Source of the DNA: Oscillospiraceae bacterium
GTDB taxonomy: Bacteria > Bacillota_A > Clostridia > Oscillospirales > Oscillospiraceae
NCBI GenBank assembly: GCA_017415945.1
Contig: JAFQDR010000249.1
Span: 1-17,455, forward strand
Length of the DNA stretch: 17,455 nt
Direction of reading: 5' to 3'
This document shows, piece after piece, positions 1-5,845 of the stretch (its first letter is position 1; the number at the start of each line of letters is the position of its first letter). A model generated the notes under the pieces. The model made no database searches. It was not told the DNA's origin and saw only the letters and a list, made by a program, of their open reading frames with translations. Made by a program: the position numbers and the translations under genes.

Positions 1-203
1 ATTTCTCCTTTGGCGCGACTTCGCTCCTTAAATTCTTTATGACCATTATACCACATTATCCAAACTTCGAGTGTGCGTTTTGCTAAAATTCCGTATTTTC
101 TGCATACCTCTCGTTGACTGCCTTTTCCTGATAGATTTTCCCCTACTGCTTGTACCTTCAACTCTGTACTATATTCTTTGTTCTTGTGCAATCTTCTTTG
201 CAT
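1..203 (-). CDS. IS3-family transposase OrfA, N-terminal part
   Basis: This encodes the first 67 residues of the small DNA-binding OrfA of an IS3-family (IS150-like) transposase; the rest lies outside the window. The protein opens MQRRLHKNKEYSTELKVQAV and continues with GKGSQREVCRKYGI, a helix-turn-helix, and then WYNGHKEFKERSRAKGE. The YNGHKEFK block is a hallmark I know from IS150-like OrfA proteins. The start at 203 is chosen because AAGGGG lies 7 to 8 bases upstream. In the family, OrfA binds the terminal repeats, and a programmed frameshift into OrfB gives the active transposase. The gene is intact as far as seen. The ribosome binding site lies inside the 208-271 inverted repeat, so it may be masked in read-through transcripts. 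Confidence 0.8.
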   Translation of the reverse strand, partial: MQRRLHKNKEYSTELKVQAVGENLSGKGSQREVCRKYGILAKRTLEVWIMWYNGHKEFKERSRAKGE

Positions 204-207
204 ATAA

Positions 208-271
208 ATAATCCCCTTAAAGTTGTCTTGAAATTCTTTTGTTTTTCAAGTGTCTACTCTAAGGGGATTAT
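208..271 (-). repeat. 12-bp inverted repeat covering transposase ribosome binding site
   Basis: ATAATCCCCTTA at 208-219 and TAAGGGGATTAT at 260-271 are perfect reverse complements separated by 40 bases. On the minus strand the inner arm contains AAGGGG, the likely Shine-Dalgarno of the transposase. RNA that starts outside the element would contain both arms and could fold to hide this site, whereas a transcript starting inside the element would lack the outer arm. This is a known protective device in several IS families; its action here is inferred. Confidence 0.6.
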
Positions 272-275
272 ATCA

Positions 276-378
276 GTTTATCAACTGCCATCTGCATCTA
301 TTATTTTCGTTCAGGAGCTAGTTCTTTTTTGAAACTATGTTTATTCAGGCATATTTCTTGCAGAATCTACAGTTCATT
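276..378. other. Short intergenic stretch between IS end and lipoprotein gene
   Basis: This 103-bp stretch lies between the inferred IS end and the stop codon of the transglutaminase-like gene, where both neighbours are on the minus strand. I see only a weak five-pair stem (TAGTT/AACTA around 317-336) and no clear terminator for the minus-strand operon. The IS may therefore have landed close to, or inside, the original terminator region. Confidence 0.4.
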
Positions 379-1422
379 TTACTGACAGCTTTCCTGCACA
401 TAACCGTAATAGTCAAAATCCTCCTGCGTCATAAACAGATACTGCTCTTTTCCGTCACGGTAATCCTCCGCAATTTTATCGGTGTCATACCATGTGACGT
501 CCACATATACAACGCCATCGTCCGTATCCAGCATATTCCATGCATGGCGGCCTTCCGGCGTTGTGCCGCGGCAGTACCAGCAGGAGATGCCCGCTTCACG
601 GCACAGCCTGTAAAATGCCTGCGCATACCCGGAGCAGATGGCTTTGCCTTTCACAAAGGCAGCGTATGCCTGATAATCATACAGAAAAATATCCTCCGAA
701 TGATCGTACTCGTTTGCAGCGGCAAGGACAAACACAAAGTAGCAGCATTTTTCATAATTCGAGAGTCCGCCGGGCATTTTATCAAGAATACGTTCAACCA
801 CAGCATTGCATAGATCCACTTCAGCACGTATGGCTTCGCGGTCATCGCAGGGCTTATTCAGCCAATCACCCGGCATGAAATAACCGGATCGGTATTCGGA
901 ACCGTCGATTTTTCCGTCGCAGTAGAGGAACAGCTCTGTATGATCGACGCGCAAAGCATCTGTTGCACTTACAAACAGATTGAATAAATCTTCGCCCGGA
1001 TAGTCTTTTTCATAGAAGGAATAATCCTCAAAGGCAGAAACCTTTGCGAGAATTTGATCGTAGATTTCTATCGAGTGCGGATATTTCAGCGAGTCCCTCT
1101 GTTTAGGACGGGCATCGTAATCGCAGTCGGGAATCAGGATCGACTCATCGCCAAGCGTATTCATAAGCGCAGCTGCTTTGCGGATCGCAGGATCGATCCG
1201 TTCAGCGGCTCTGTGCTCTGTTTCGGTAAGAAATGCTTCGTTGTCTTCAAACTTCACTGTAAACCGTTCCGAGAGAGGGAACTCGGTGGTTATTTCATCT
1301 GTCACAGAGTATGTATCGGGTACCGGTATGTCGACCTGCGGTATTTGGGGAATTTCGCAGGATGCCAATACCGGGATGCAAAGCAGGAACAGGAAAGCGA
1401 AAAGTTTATGGTTTACTTTCAT
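379..1422 (-). CDS. Transglutaminase-like lipoprotein
   Basis: This encodes a 347-residue predicted surface lipoprotein. A hydrophobic signal segment (residues 7-19) ends in the lipobox LASC with Cys22, followed by a proline-rich linker. The C-terminal half is a transglutaminase/protease-like fold. A Cys in ICSGYAQAFYRLCREAGI (Cys263), a His in GRHAWNM (His293) and an Asp in YVDVTW (Asp308) match the family Cys-His-Asp triad and its usual spacing. In the family this triad supports transamidation or thiol-protease chemistry on proteins or peptides outside the cell; the substrate here is unknown. The start has GGAGAAG just upstream. It overlaps the end of the XRE gene by 17 bp, so it is the last gene of the four-gene operon and probably coupled in translation. 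It could be the output or a ligand-processing enzyme of the upstream sensor; that is inference. Confidence 0.85.
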   Translation of the reverse strand: MKVNHKLFAFLFLLCIPVLASCEIPQIPQVDIPVPDTYSVTDEITTEFPLSERFTVKFEDNEAFLTETEHRAAERIDPAIRKAAALMNTLGDESILIPDCDYDARPKQRDSLKYPHSIEIYDQILAKVSAFEDYSFYEKDYPGEDLFNLFVSATDALRVDHTELFLYCDGKIDGSEYRSGYFMPGDWLNKPCDDREAIRAEVDLCNAVVERILDKMPGGLSNYEKCCYFVFVLAAANEYDHSEDIFLYDYQAYAAFVKGKAICSGYAQAFYRLCREAGISCWYCRGTTPEGRHAWNMLDTDDGVVYVDVTWYDTDKIAEDYRDGKEQYLFMTQEDFDYYGYVQESCQ

Positions 1423-1645
1423 TTTCTACTTCTCCGTTCAGAATCCACTCCGTATTATATCCGAATTCTACGGCAATCAACTTGGCAAGGGTTGTGGAAA
1501 TCGTTTTATTTTGCATGGTTCCGGGGCGGCTGTTGCTTGTGAGGATATACAGATAATTCTCGGAAATGCCGACACGGTGTGCAAATTCACGCTTGGTTAT
1601 TTTTTGTTCGGCAATAATCTGATTAAGCCTGTCAGCCAGTGTCAT
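1406..1645 (-). CDS. Small XRE-family helix-turn-helix regulator
   Basis: This encodes a 79-residue DNA-binding protein made almost entirely of one XRE/Cro-like HTH. ADRLNQIIAEQKITKREFAHRVGISENYLYIL covers helices 1 to 3, followed by ISTTLAKLIAVEFGYNTEWILNGE. It has no effector or dimerisation domain beyond the HTH, so any signal must come from a partner or from protein level. Its ATG overlaps the stop of the membrane LuxR gene (ATGA), and its 3' end overlaps the lipoprotein start by 17 bp, which ties all three to one transcript. AAGGAAAAC precedes the start. A natural target would be the operon's own control region, for example the palindrome at 4969-4985, but that is inferred. Confidence 0.85.
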   Translation of the reverse strand: MTLADRLNQIIAEQKITKREFAHRVGISENYLYILTSNSRPGTMQNKTISTTLAKLIAVEFGYNTEWILNGEVENESKP

Positions 1646-3306
1646 TGGTTCAGTTTTCCTTTCTTGTCCTGAATTTGTTTCAATGCCGCAAATCGCAGGA
1701 ATTGTTTTCGCGAGGAAACACCGAGCTTTGAGTAGATATTTTTGTTGTGGTATTTCATCGTGTTTTCCTTGATTCCGATGAGAGCGGCAATCTCCGCCGT
1801 GCTCTTTCCCTCGACATACAGCTCATAAATACGCATTTCCTGCGGAGTCAGCGTCTTCAGATTGCAGAGGAAATATTCGTAATCCTCCAGCACGATTTCA
1901 TTTTTGCTCTCCTCCGAAAGATGGAGAATCTCGCTTTTGGCAAGCTCATATTCCTCCAGCGCCTTTTCATAGGCTTCTCTTGCACGCGCGGCTTCGACCT
2001 CGGCAGCCTGCTTTGCTGATTTCAAGGATTGAAGCTGTTCTTCAAGAACCGAAGATTTCTTTTCAATAAAGTCAAACAGGTCGTCAAATTCGCGGATGTT
2101 CAGCTGTTCACTGTCATTTTCGCTGTATTTGATCTGCTCGATCTTGCGAAGAATCGGCGCAACATATTTTCGGCTCATGAACAGACAATAAGCAAACATA
2201 ATCAGCACAACAGCGAAAATAATACCAACGGTTTTTATCTGCCCGCGCTGAACCAGGGCGCTGAACTGTGCCTCTGTGATCATGAGCGCAGCCGTGAAGG
2301 TGTCTTCACCGAGAATCACGCTTTTGGTTTTTCCAATACATTTTTCGGTGCTGAAATCAAATGCCGCATTTCCGTTTTTTTCGGTAATTTTCATATTTCC
2401 CGAATCGACAGTATTGTAACGGCCTGAATTGAACTGACAGGTGATTTCCCCCTGCTTTTCATCGACAAGCGCCCCGATGAGCTGTCCCAGCTTATCATCG
2501 TTTGTTTTTTTCGACAGCTGAAAATACATATCGTTGATCTCGAAGCCACAGACGCCGATGATATCGTCTTTTTGGTTGCGGATCGGCACGTAGACATACC
2601 GCGCACGCTCCCATGTATCGGGTATTTCCACAGTGGGACTCAGGATGTAGTGTTTTCCGTCCGCAAAGGAAGAATCGCGGGAGTCGAAAAAGTCGGTGCG
2701 CATTTCGTTGCTCCAACCGCTGTGGAAGGTGACATTCCCCTCCTTGGCCGTGGAAAAGGAGCCGCGGTACAGCGCAATGTCATTGTTGACTGTGCTTTCC
2801 GAGTAGAGATTGATGTATTTCAGATAAATACCGTTGTACAGCGGCACATCGGATAAGCTGTTCACCGTCGTGTCCAGAATATAGAACGCACCGCTTGCTG
2901 GAGCGAGCTGCATATTCAGATAGATGATATCATAAAGCTCACTTTGCAGAGCAGAAAGGGCGGATGCGTCATTTCTCAGATTCACAAAGTCAAGATTATT
3001 TTCGGTCAGATAATTCTGTATTTCCGTTTCCAGCTGATCGGAAAAAGAAATCGCGTGAGCTGCCGCTTTATCATAATCGCGCTCAATATTGTCTGCATAG
3101 GAAAGAAGCTGGGTATCCAGCACATCCATAATCTGCGCACCTGTGGGATTCATGATGCCGAACAGATTCAAAAGAAGCAGAATCAACGACAAAACCAGCG
3201 CAATGGCAGAAATAATGTAGATGATAAAACGTCGTCGGATGGAAATTCCACCGCTTTTGATCTGCCGTATGATCTGCGGCAACCCCACTTTCAGAAACGA
3301 TCTCAT
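1642..3306 (-). CDS. Membrane-anchored LuxR-type regulator with extracytoplasmic sensor domain
   Basis: This encodes 554 residues from the ATG at 3306, which has AAGGAGG five bases upstream; an earlier in-frame ATG at 3348 lies inside the preceding gene and lacks a good site. A short cytoplasmic N-terminus leads to membrane helix 1 (about 27-52). Next comes an extracytoplasmic region of about 300 residues of the size and character of a Cache-like sensor, with YVYVPIRNQKDDIIGVCGFEI near its middle. Membrane helix 2 (about 356-378), a HAMP-like linker and a long charged coiled coil (about 415-469) follow. The C-terminal LuxR HTH (about 485-540) contains LTPQEMRIYELYVEGKSTAE and the recognition helix NTMKYHNKNIYSKLGV. 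There is no kinase or receiver domain, so this is a one-component receptor that must act on DNA from the membrane or after release. The binding-protein gene lies 10 bp upstream and the XRE gene overlaps downstream. Confidence 0.87.
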   Translation of the reverse strand: MRSFLKVGLPQIIRQIKSGGISIRRRFIIYIISAIALVLSLILLLLNLFGIMNPTGAQIMDVLDTQLLSYADNIERDYDKAAAHAISFSDQLETEIQNYLTENNLDFVNLRNDASALSALQSELYDIIYLNMQLAPASGAFYILDTTVNSLSDVPLYNGIYLKYINLYSESTVNNDIALYRGSFSTAKEGNVTFHSGWSNEMRTDFFDSRDSSFADGKHYILSPTVEIPDTWERARYVYVPIRNQKDDIIGVCGFEINDMYFQLSKKTNDDKLGQLIGALVDEKQGEITCQFNSGRYNTVDSGNMKITEKNGNAAFDFSTEKCIGKTKSVILGEDTFTAALMITEAQFSALVQRGQIKTVGIIFAVVLIMFAYCLFMSRKYVAPILRKIEQIKYSENDSEQLNIREFDDLFDFIEKKSSVLEEQLQSLKSAKQAAEVEAARAREAYEKALEEYELAKSEILHLSEESKNEIVLEDYEYFLCNLKTLTPQEMRIYELYVEGKSTAEIAALIGIKENTMKYHNKNIYSKLGVSSRKQFLRFAALKQIQDKKGKLNQ

Positions 3307-3316
3307 GGAAGCCTCC

Positions 3317-4678
3317 TTATTTTCCGGACAGGCTGATAAGCTCGGCAAGAGAGCCCTCGACCAGTGCTTCCATTACTTTTTCGGGATCTTCTCCCTCACC
3401 GACCCGTTTTGTGTACTGGTTATGCGCAGACTTCAGAACCGCCTTCACATTTGCTTCAAAATCAAGCTGCGCTTCCGATGCACCGTCATACAGAGGAAGT
3501 GCCCAGAACGTATAGCTATCCAGCATCCTGTCAACTGCCGCATAAACACTGCGGTAGTTTTCTTTTTCGATCCCGTTAAGACCAGCAAACAGCGCATCAA
3601 AGGCTTCGTCCTTTACCGGCAGATATCCGGCGTTCGTTACGAATGAAAGATTATGCTCTTTTTCGGTCAGCCATTTGGCAAATATGACAGCTGCCTGATT
3701 GCGGCGCTCGTCCTCGCTTTTTATAGCAAACAGTCCGCCGCCGCGATAGATCACGCCGAACTCTTCCTCTGTGAACGTTGGATAAGGAAGCGCCGCCGCC
3801 TCGATGGCTTCGGTGGTATTGTCGGGATAGATGACCTCGGACGGCTGATACAGCACATCGGCAGTCGATCCGGTATTGGCAATGACCTCTGCGGTTTTCC
3901 AGCGTGCGGCAGCATATCCGTCATCAAGACAGATACCGCCGTATATCGCCGCTTCGGCAAGCGGAATCCATACCGATCGGAATGCTTCCTTATCCAGCTG
4001 CAATCTGCCGCCGCGAACCAATTCGCTGCCGTATGCTTTCATTCCCACATAGGCATAGTGATAGTAATCGTTGAGCTGCATGAAGTTCTGCCCACCCGAC
4101 CAGTCATAGTAGGCGCGTGCCGCCGAAAAAACCCCGTCAAAGGATGCGAGATCGTCCATGGTGATTCCGGTGTCGGTGCCAAAACGGCTGAACAGGGTCT
4201 TGTTCAGATAAAGCGCTTCCGCAGATTTTGCCACGGGAAGCATGAGAAGCCGCTCGCCGAAATATCCCTCGCTGAGAAATTCCGCATGAAAAGCGGACAG
4301 CTCATCCTCTGTAAAATAATCATCCCACGGGAGAAGATTTTCTTCCCCAACGATCTCGGCTACTCTCGGATATGCGGTGAACAGATCCGGCATGGCTTCC
4401 GCACCCGGCTCATTGTTTGCGGACGCATGAAGTGCCTTGTCAATGGCTGAGGAGCTGGTGACCGACACCACGTTGACCGTGATGCCGCACTCACTGCCGA
4501 GCGAACGATTGAATTCATCAATGACAGTATTCAGCGGAGATATTGTCTGGCTTCCGTACACATGCCACATGTTCAGTGTGACCGGATCCGCAGGACTGGG
4601 CATCTGTTTATGCGCACAGCCCGCAAATATCGTCATAAGGAGTGTAAGACTAAGGAGAAATGCAAGTGTTCTTTTCAT
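3317..4678 (-). CDS. Family-1 extracellular solute-binding lipoprotein
   Basis: This encodes a 453-residue lipoprotein of the sugar/peptide-type solute-binding class. A signal peptide MKRTLAFLLSLTLLMTIFAG precedes lipid-attachment Cys21. The mature part opens VTLNMWHVYG, and LPVAKSAEALYLNKTLF, GGGLFAIK and AAVIFAKWLTEKEHNLSF are blocks typical of family-1 binding proteins. The start at 4678 has GGAAGGTGG upstream and begins at the signal peptide; a longer frame from 4777 only adds a lysine-rich stretch encoded by the leader. No permease or ATPase gene is nearby. Instead the next gene, 10 bp on, is the membrane LuxR receptor. This suggests that the protein presents a ligand to that receptor, as ChvE does for VirA or LuxP for LuxQ. 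It could still serve an unlinked transporter; the ligand is unknown. Confidence 0.88.
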   Translation of the reverse strand: MKRTLAFLLSLTLLMTIFAGCAHKQMPSPADPVTLNMWHVYGSQTISPLNTVIDEFNRSLGSECGITVNVVSVTSSSAIDKALHASANNEPGAEAMPDLFTAYPRVAEIVGEENLLPWDDYFTEDELSAFHAEFLSEGYFGERLLMLPVAKSAEALYLNKTLFSRFGTDTGITMDDLASFDGVFSAARAYYDWSGGQNFMQLNDYYHYAYVGMKAYGSELVRGGRLQLDKEAFRSVWIPLAEAAIYGGICLDDGYAAARWKTAEVIANTGSTADVLYQPSEVIYPDNTTEAIEAAALPYPTFTEEEFGVIYRGGGLFAIKSEDERRNQAAVIFAKWLTEKEHNLSFVTNAGYLPVKDEAFDALFAGLNGIEKENYRSVYAAVDRMLDSYTFWALPLYDGASEAQLDFEANVKAVLKSAHNQYTKRVGEGEDPEKVMEALVEGSLAELISLSGK

Positions 4679-4691
4679 ATTGCCACCTTCC

Positions 4692-4791
4692 AGTGTGGAT
4701 TTCCTACCCGAATTCCCACCCTTTTTTGAAATTTTTCCTGTTTTCCTACCCTTTTTGGTCAAATCGGGTAGGGACAAAAGTGTGGAAATCC
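4692..4791. repeat. Cluster of CCTACCC-type repeats in the leader of the minus-strand operon
   Basis: Plus-strand TTTCCTACCC occurs at 4700-4709 and 4742-4751, and the related TTCCCACCC at 4713-4721. An inverted copy, GGGTAGGGA, lies at 4766-4774. The cluster is flanked by AGTGTGGATTTCC (4692-4704) and AGTGTGGAAATCC (4779-4791), whose inner octamers are mutual reverse complements. It ends 14 bases before the start codon of the solute-binding protein. This arrangement suggests operators for a DNA-binding protein, possibly the LuxR-type receptor itself, or a folded RNA leader. Neither is proven. Confidence 0.55.
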
Positions 4792-4814
4792 GTATAATAA
4801 ATTTGCATGAATAC

Positions 4815-4933
4815 CGAAGGGGGTATAGGTCTTGCCGCAGTCGATTCCATTGCGAAAGGGGTATCCCTTAATGCGTGCATAAATTTTTGCATACACATAA
4901 AGCACTCTGTGAGCGCGCCAACGATAACAGAGT
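4815..4933. other. Structured leader segment of the minus-strand operon
   Basis: Between the inferred transcription start (near 4947) and the CCTACCC cluster I see several small repeats. CGAAGGGGGTAT (4815-4826) is nearly repeated as CGAAAGGGGTAT (4853-4864). ACTCTGT (4904-4910) pairs with ACAGAGT (4927-4933), and AAGGG (4856-4860) pairs with CCCTT (4865-4869). They may fold the roughly 270-nt leader. I recognise no known riboswitch class. The open frame across this stretch starts inside the promoter, so it is unlikely to be a gene. Confidence 0.35.
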
Positions 4934-4954
4934 CCGCCCCGACCTTCTATGACC

Positions 4955-4983
4955 ATTATATCACAAAATCTTGATTCAATCAA
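4955..4983 (-). promoter_or_regulatory. Promoter of the binding protein-LuxR-XRE-transglutaminase operon
   Basis: On the minus strand TTGATT (4983-4978) is followed by exactly 17 bases and TATAAT (4960-4955), a near-consensus housekeeping promoter. Transcription would begin near 4947, leaving a leader of about 270 bases before the first gene at 4678. A perfect palindrome covers the -35 box. Confidence 0.75.
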
Positions 4984-4985
4984 GA
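4969..4985. promoter_or_regulatory. Perfect 17-bp palindrome, candidate operator
   Basis: TCTTGATTCAATCAAGA consists of two 8-bp arms around a central C. It contains the whole -35 box of the minus-strand promoter and sits where the -35 region of the plus-strand promoter would be. A dimeric HTH protein bound here would block both. The XRE regulator of the operon is the obvious candidate, but no binding evidence exists in the sequence. Confidence 0.6.
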
Positions 4986-4998
4986 GGGGACGTGATTT

Positions 4999-5007
4999 TG
5001 TTAAAAT
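4999..5007 (+). promoter_or_regulatory. Possible extended -10 promoter for the zinc-ribbon genes
   Basis: TGTTAAAAT fits the extended -10 form TGnTAAAAT and lies about 43 bases before the start codon at 5050. No good -35 box is found 16 to 18 bases upstream; that interval falls on the 4969-4985 palindrome. Confidence 0.4.
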
Positions 5008-5049
5008 GTAATGCTTATCTTCTGTCAGACTGAAAGGGGGACAAATCAG

Positions 5050-5376
5050 ATGGGTTCTCAGAAAACCGCCGCCTACAAAATGATATCCGATGCAGACGGG
5101 AACCGATACAGATTTTACTGTGAGATGTCCGGTGCACTTGCTTGCACAACCGAGCCGATCCGTGCGAAAACGCCCGAGGAAGGATTACAGATCGCATGGG
5201 AAACGGTCGGAAGAAAGCATTTTAATTTTTGCCACAAATGCGGAAGATGGGTCATCGATGCCGTTTACAATGCCGATGTGTGGGAGTGCGTAGAATGTGC
5301 GCCCTATGAGGCAGAACCGAACTTCTGTAAAAACTGCGGCATCAAAATCAAAATAGAAAAGCCAGCCGGAAAATGA
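5050..5376 (+). CDS. Small zinc-ribbon protein
   Basis: This encodes 108 residues from the ATG at 5050, chosen because AAAGGGGGAC lies upstream; the in-frame ATG at 5011 lacks a site. The first 55 residues hold no motif I recognise. The C-terminus carries three CxxC pairs: Cys61/64 (CHKCG), Cys80/83 (CVEC) and Cys93/96 (CKNCG). Two pairs can form one zinc ribbon, leaving one pair unpaired unless it works with Cys24 or Cys32 or a partner protein. There is no signal peptide, so it is probably cytoplasmic. It is 47 bp upstream of a second zinc-ribbon gene, probably in the same transcript. Such small zinc-ribbon proteins often accompany DUF4428 and YdjI-like SPFH genes, both present downstream. 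Function unknown. Confidence 0.85.
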   Translation: MGSQKTAAYKMISDADGNRYRFYCEMSGALACTTEPIRAKTPEEGLQIAWETVGRKHFNFCHKCGRWVIDAVYNADVWECVECAPYEAEPNFCKNCGIKIKIEKPAGK

Positions 5377-5423
5377 CCCGCCTGCGGGCATAAACTCGTG
5401 TACGAGGGAGAGGAGAGCGAAAA

Positions 5424-5714
5424 ATGACAAAGGAGATCCACTTTCGGAATCTTGAACAATTCGGCTACGGACCTAACGTGATGAAGAAAACAAAGGTCTG
5501 TCCCAAATGCGGGCAGATCGCAAAAAAAGGTTCATTCTTCTGCCGCAGCTGCGGATCGTTCCTGACGCGGGAAACATTATACGATCACTACCGAAGACAG
5601 CACAGCTGCTGTCCCGAATGCGATACGGTGCTTGCCGCCGATTCCCAATATTGCCCGAACTGCGGTAAGCTAATATTGCGAAAAGCGGCGGGCTATGCGA
5701 TGGGCGGTGGTTGA
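5424..5714 (+). CDS. Double zinc-ribbon protein
   Basis: This encodes 96 residues with two complete zinc ribbons. The first is Cys26/29 with Cys40/43 (CPKCG and CRSCG); the second is Cys63/66 with Cys77/80 (CPECD and CPNCG). An HxxxRRQH stretch links them. The N-terminal 20 residues and the glycine-rich tail are probably flexible. AGGAGA lies nine bases before the ATG. There is no membrane segment or signal peptide, so it should act in the cytoplasm as a zinc-stabilised protein- or nucleic-acid-binding adaptor; the partner is unknown. It follows the first zinc-ribbon gene and is separated by 131 bp and two hairpins from the SLH gene, so its transcript may end before that gene. Confidence 0.87.
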   Translation: MTKEIHFRNLEQFGYGPNVMKKTKVCPKCGQIAKKGSFFCRSCGSFLTRETLYDHYRRQHSCCPECDTVLAADSQYCPNCGKLILRKAAGYAMGGG

Positions 5715-5736
5715 TATTGGCGTTTTGAACCACAGG

Positions 5737-5789
5737 CTTTTCGGCAGAACGAAAAGTATACATCATCTTCCCGGATGCTGTACATCGGG
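5737..5789 (+). other. Two small hairpins between zinc-ribbon and SLH genes
   Basis: CTTTTCG (5737-5743) pairs with CGAAAAG (5750-5756) across a six-base loop. CCCGGATG (5770-5777) pairs with CATCGGG (5783-5789) with one bulged G. Neither is followed by a run of T, so they may be a weak terminator, an attenuator or RNA-stability elements. I could not identify a convincing promoter for the SLH gene in this gap. Confidence 0.35.
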
Positions 5790-5845
5790 AAATTGTGAAA
5801 TAAACTTGTATGGCAGCCAAAAGATCCGAAAAGGAGAACAAAATT

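Larger units (their letters stand above)
1..275 (-). mobile_element. IS3-family insertion sequence, one end, cut by window edge
   Basis: On the minus strand the element appears to begin at 275 with TGATATAATCCCC, the TG start expected of an IS3-family terminal inverted repeat. It then reads through the first transposase frame (203 to 1) and continues beyond the window, so the second terminus and any target duplication cannot be seen. The 12-bp sequence ATAATCCCCTTA (208-219) is perfectly inverted as TAAGGGGATTAT (260-271). The boundary at 275 is inferred from the TG/CA rule and the drop in similarity to IS-like sequence, not from comparison with an empty site. The element lies about 100 bp beyond the stop codon of the transglutaminase-like lipoprotein gene. 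Confidence 0.75.

Noticed and set aside
36..54. TATGACCATTATACCACA resembles TATGACCATTATATCACA at 4949-4966, suggesting an IS remnant at the divergent promoter
   Set aside because: In the IS this is codons for WYNGH; at the promoter the flanking bases do not continue the similarity in frame, so chance resemblance around a TATAAT is more likely.
3307..3348. Upstream ATG extending the LuxR receptor by 14 residues
   Set aside because: It lies within the end of the solute-binding protein gene without a good ribosome binding site, while the ATG at 3306 has AAGGAGG at ideal distance.
4793..4798. Plus-strand TATAAT as a promoter for the zinc-ribbon genes
   Set aside because: There is no -35 match at 16-18 bp and no extended -10; it would also give a leader of about 245 bases running against the minus-strand leader.
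4759..4983. Minus-strand frame of 74 codons in the leader
   Set aside because: Its start lies on the -35 box of the inferred promoter and it overlaps the CCTACCC repeat cluster; no ribosome binding site was found.
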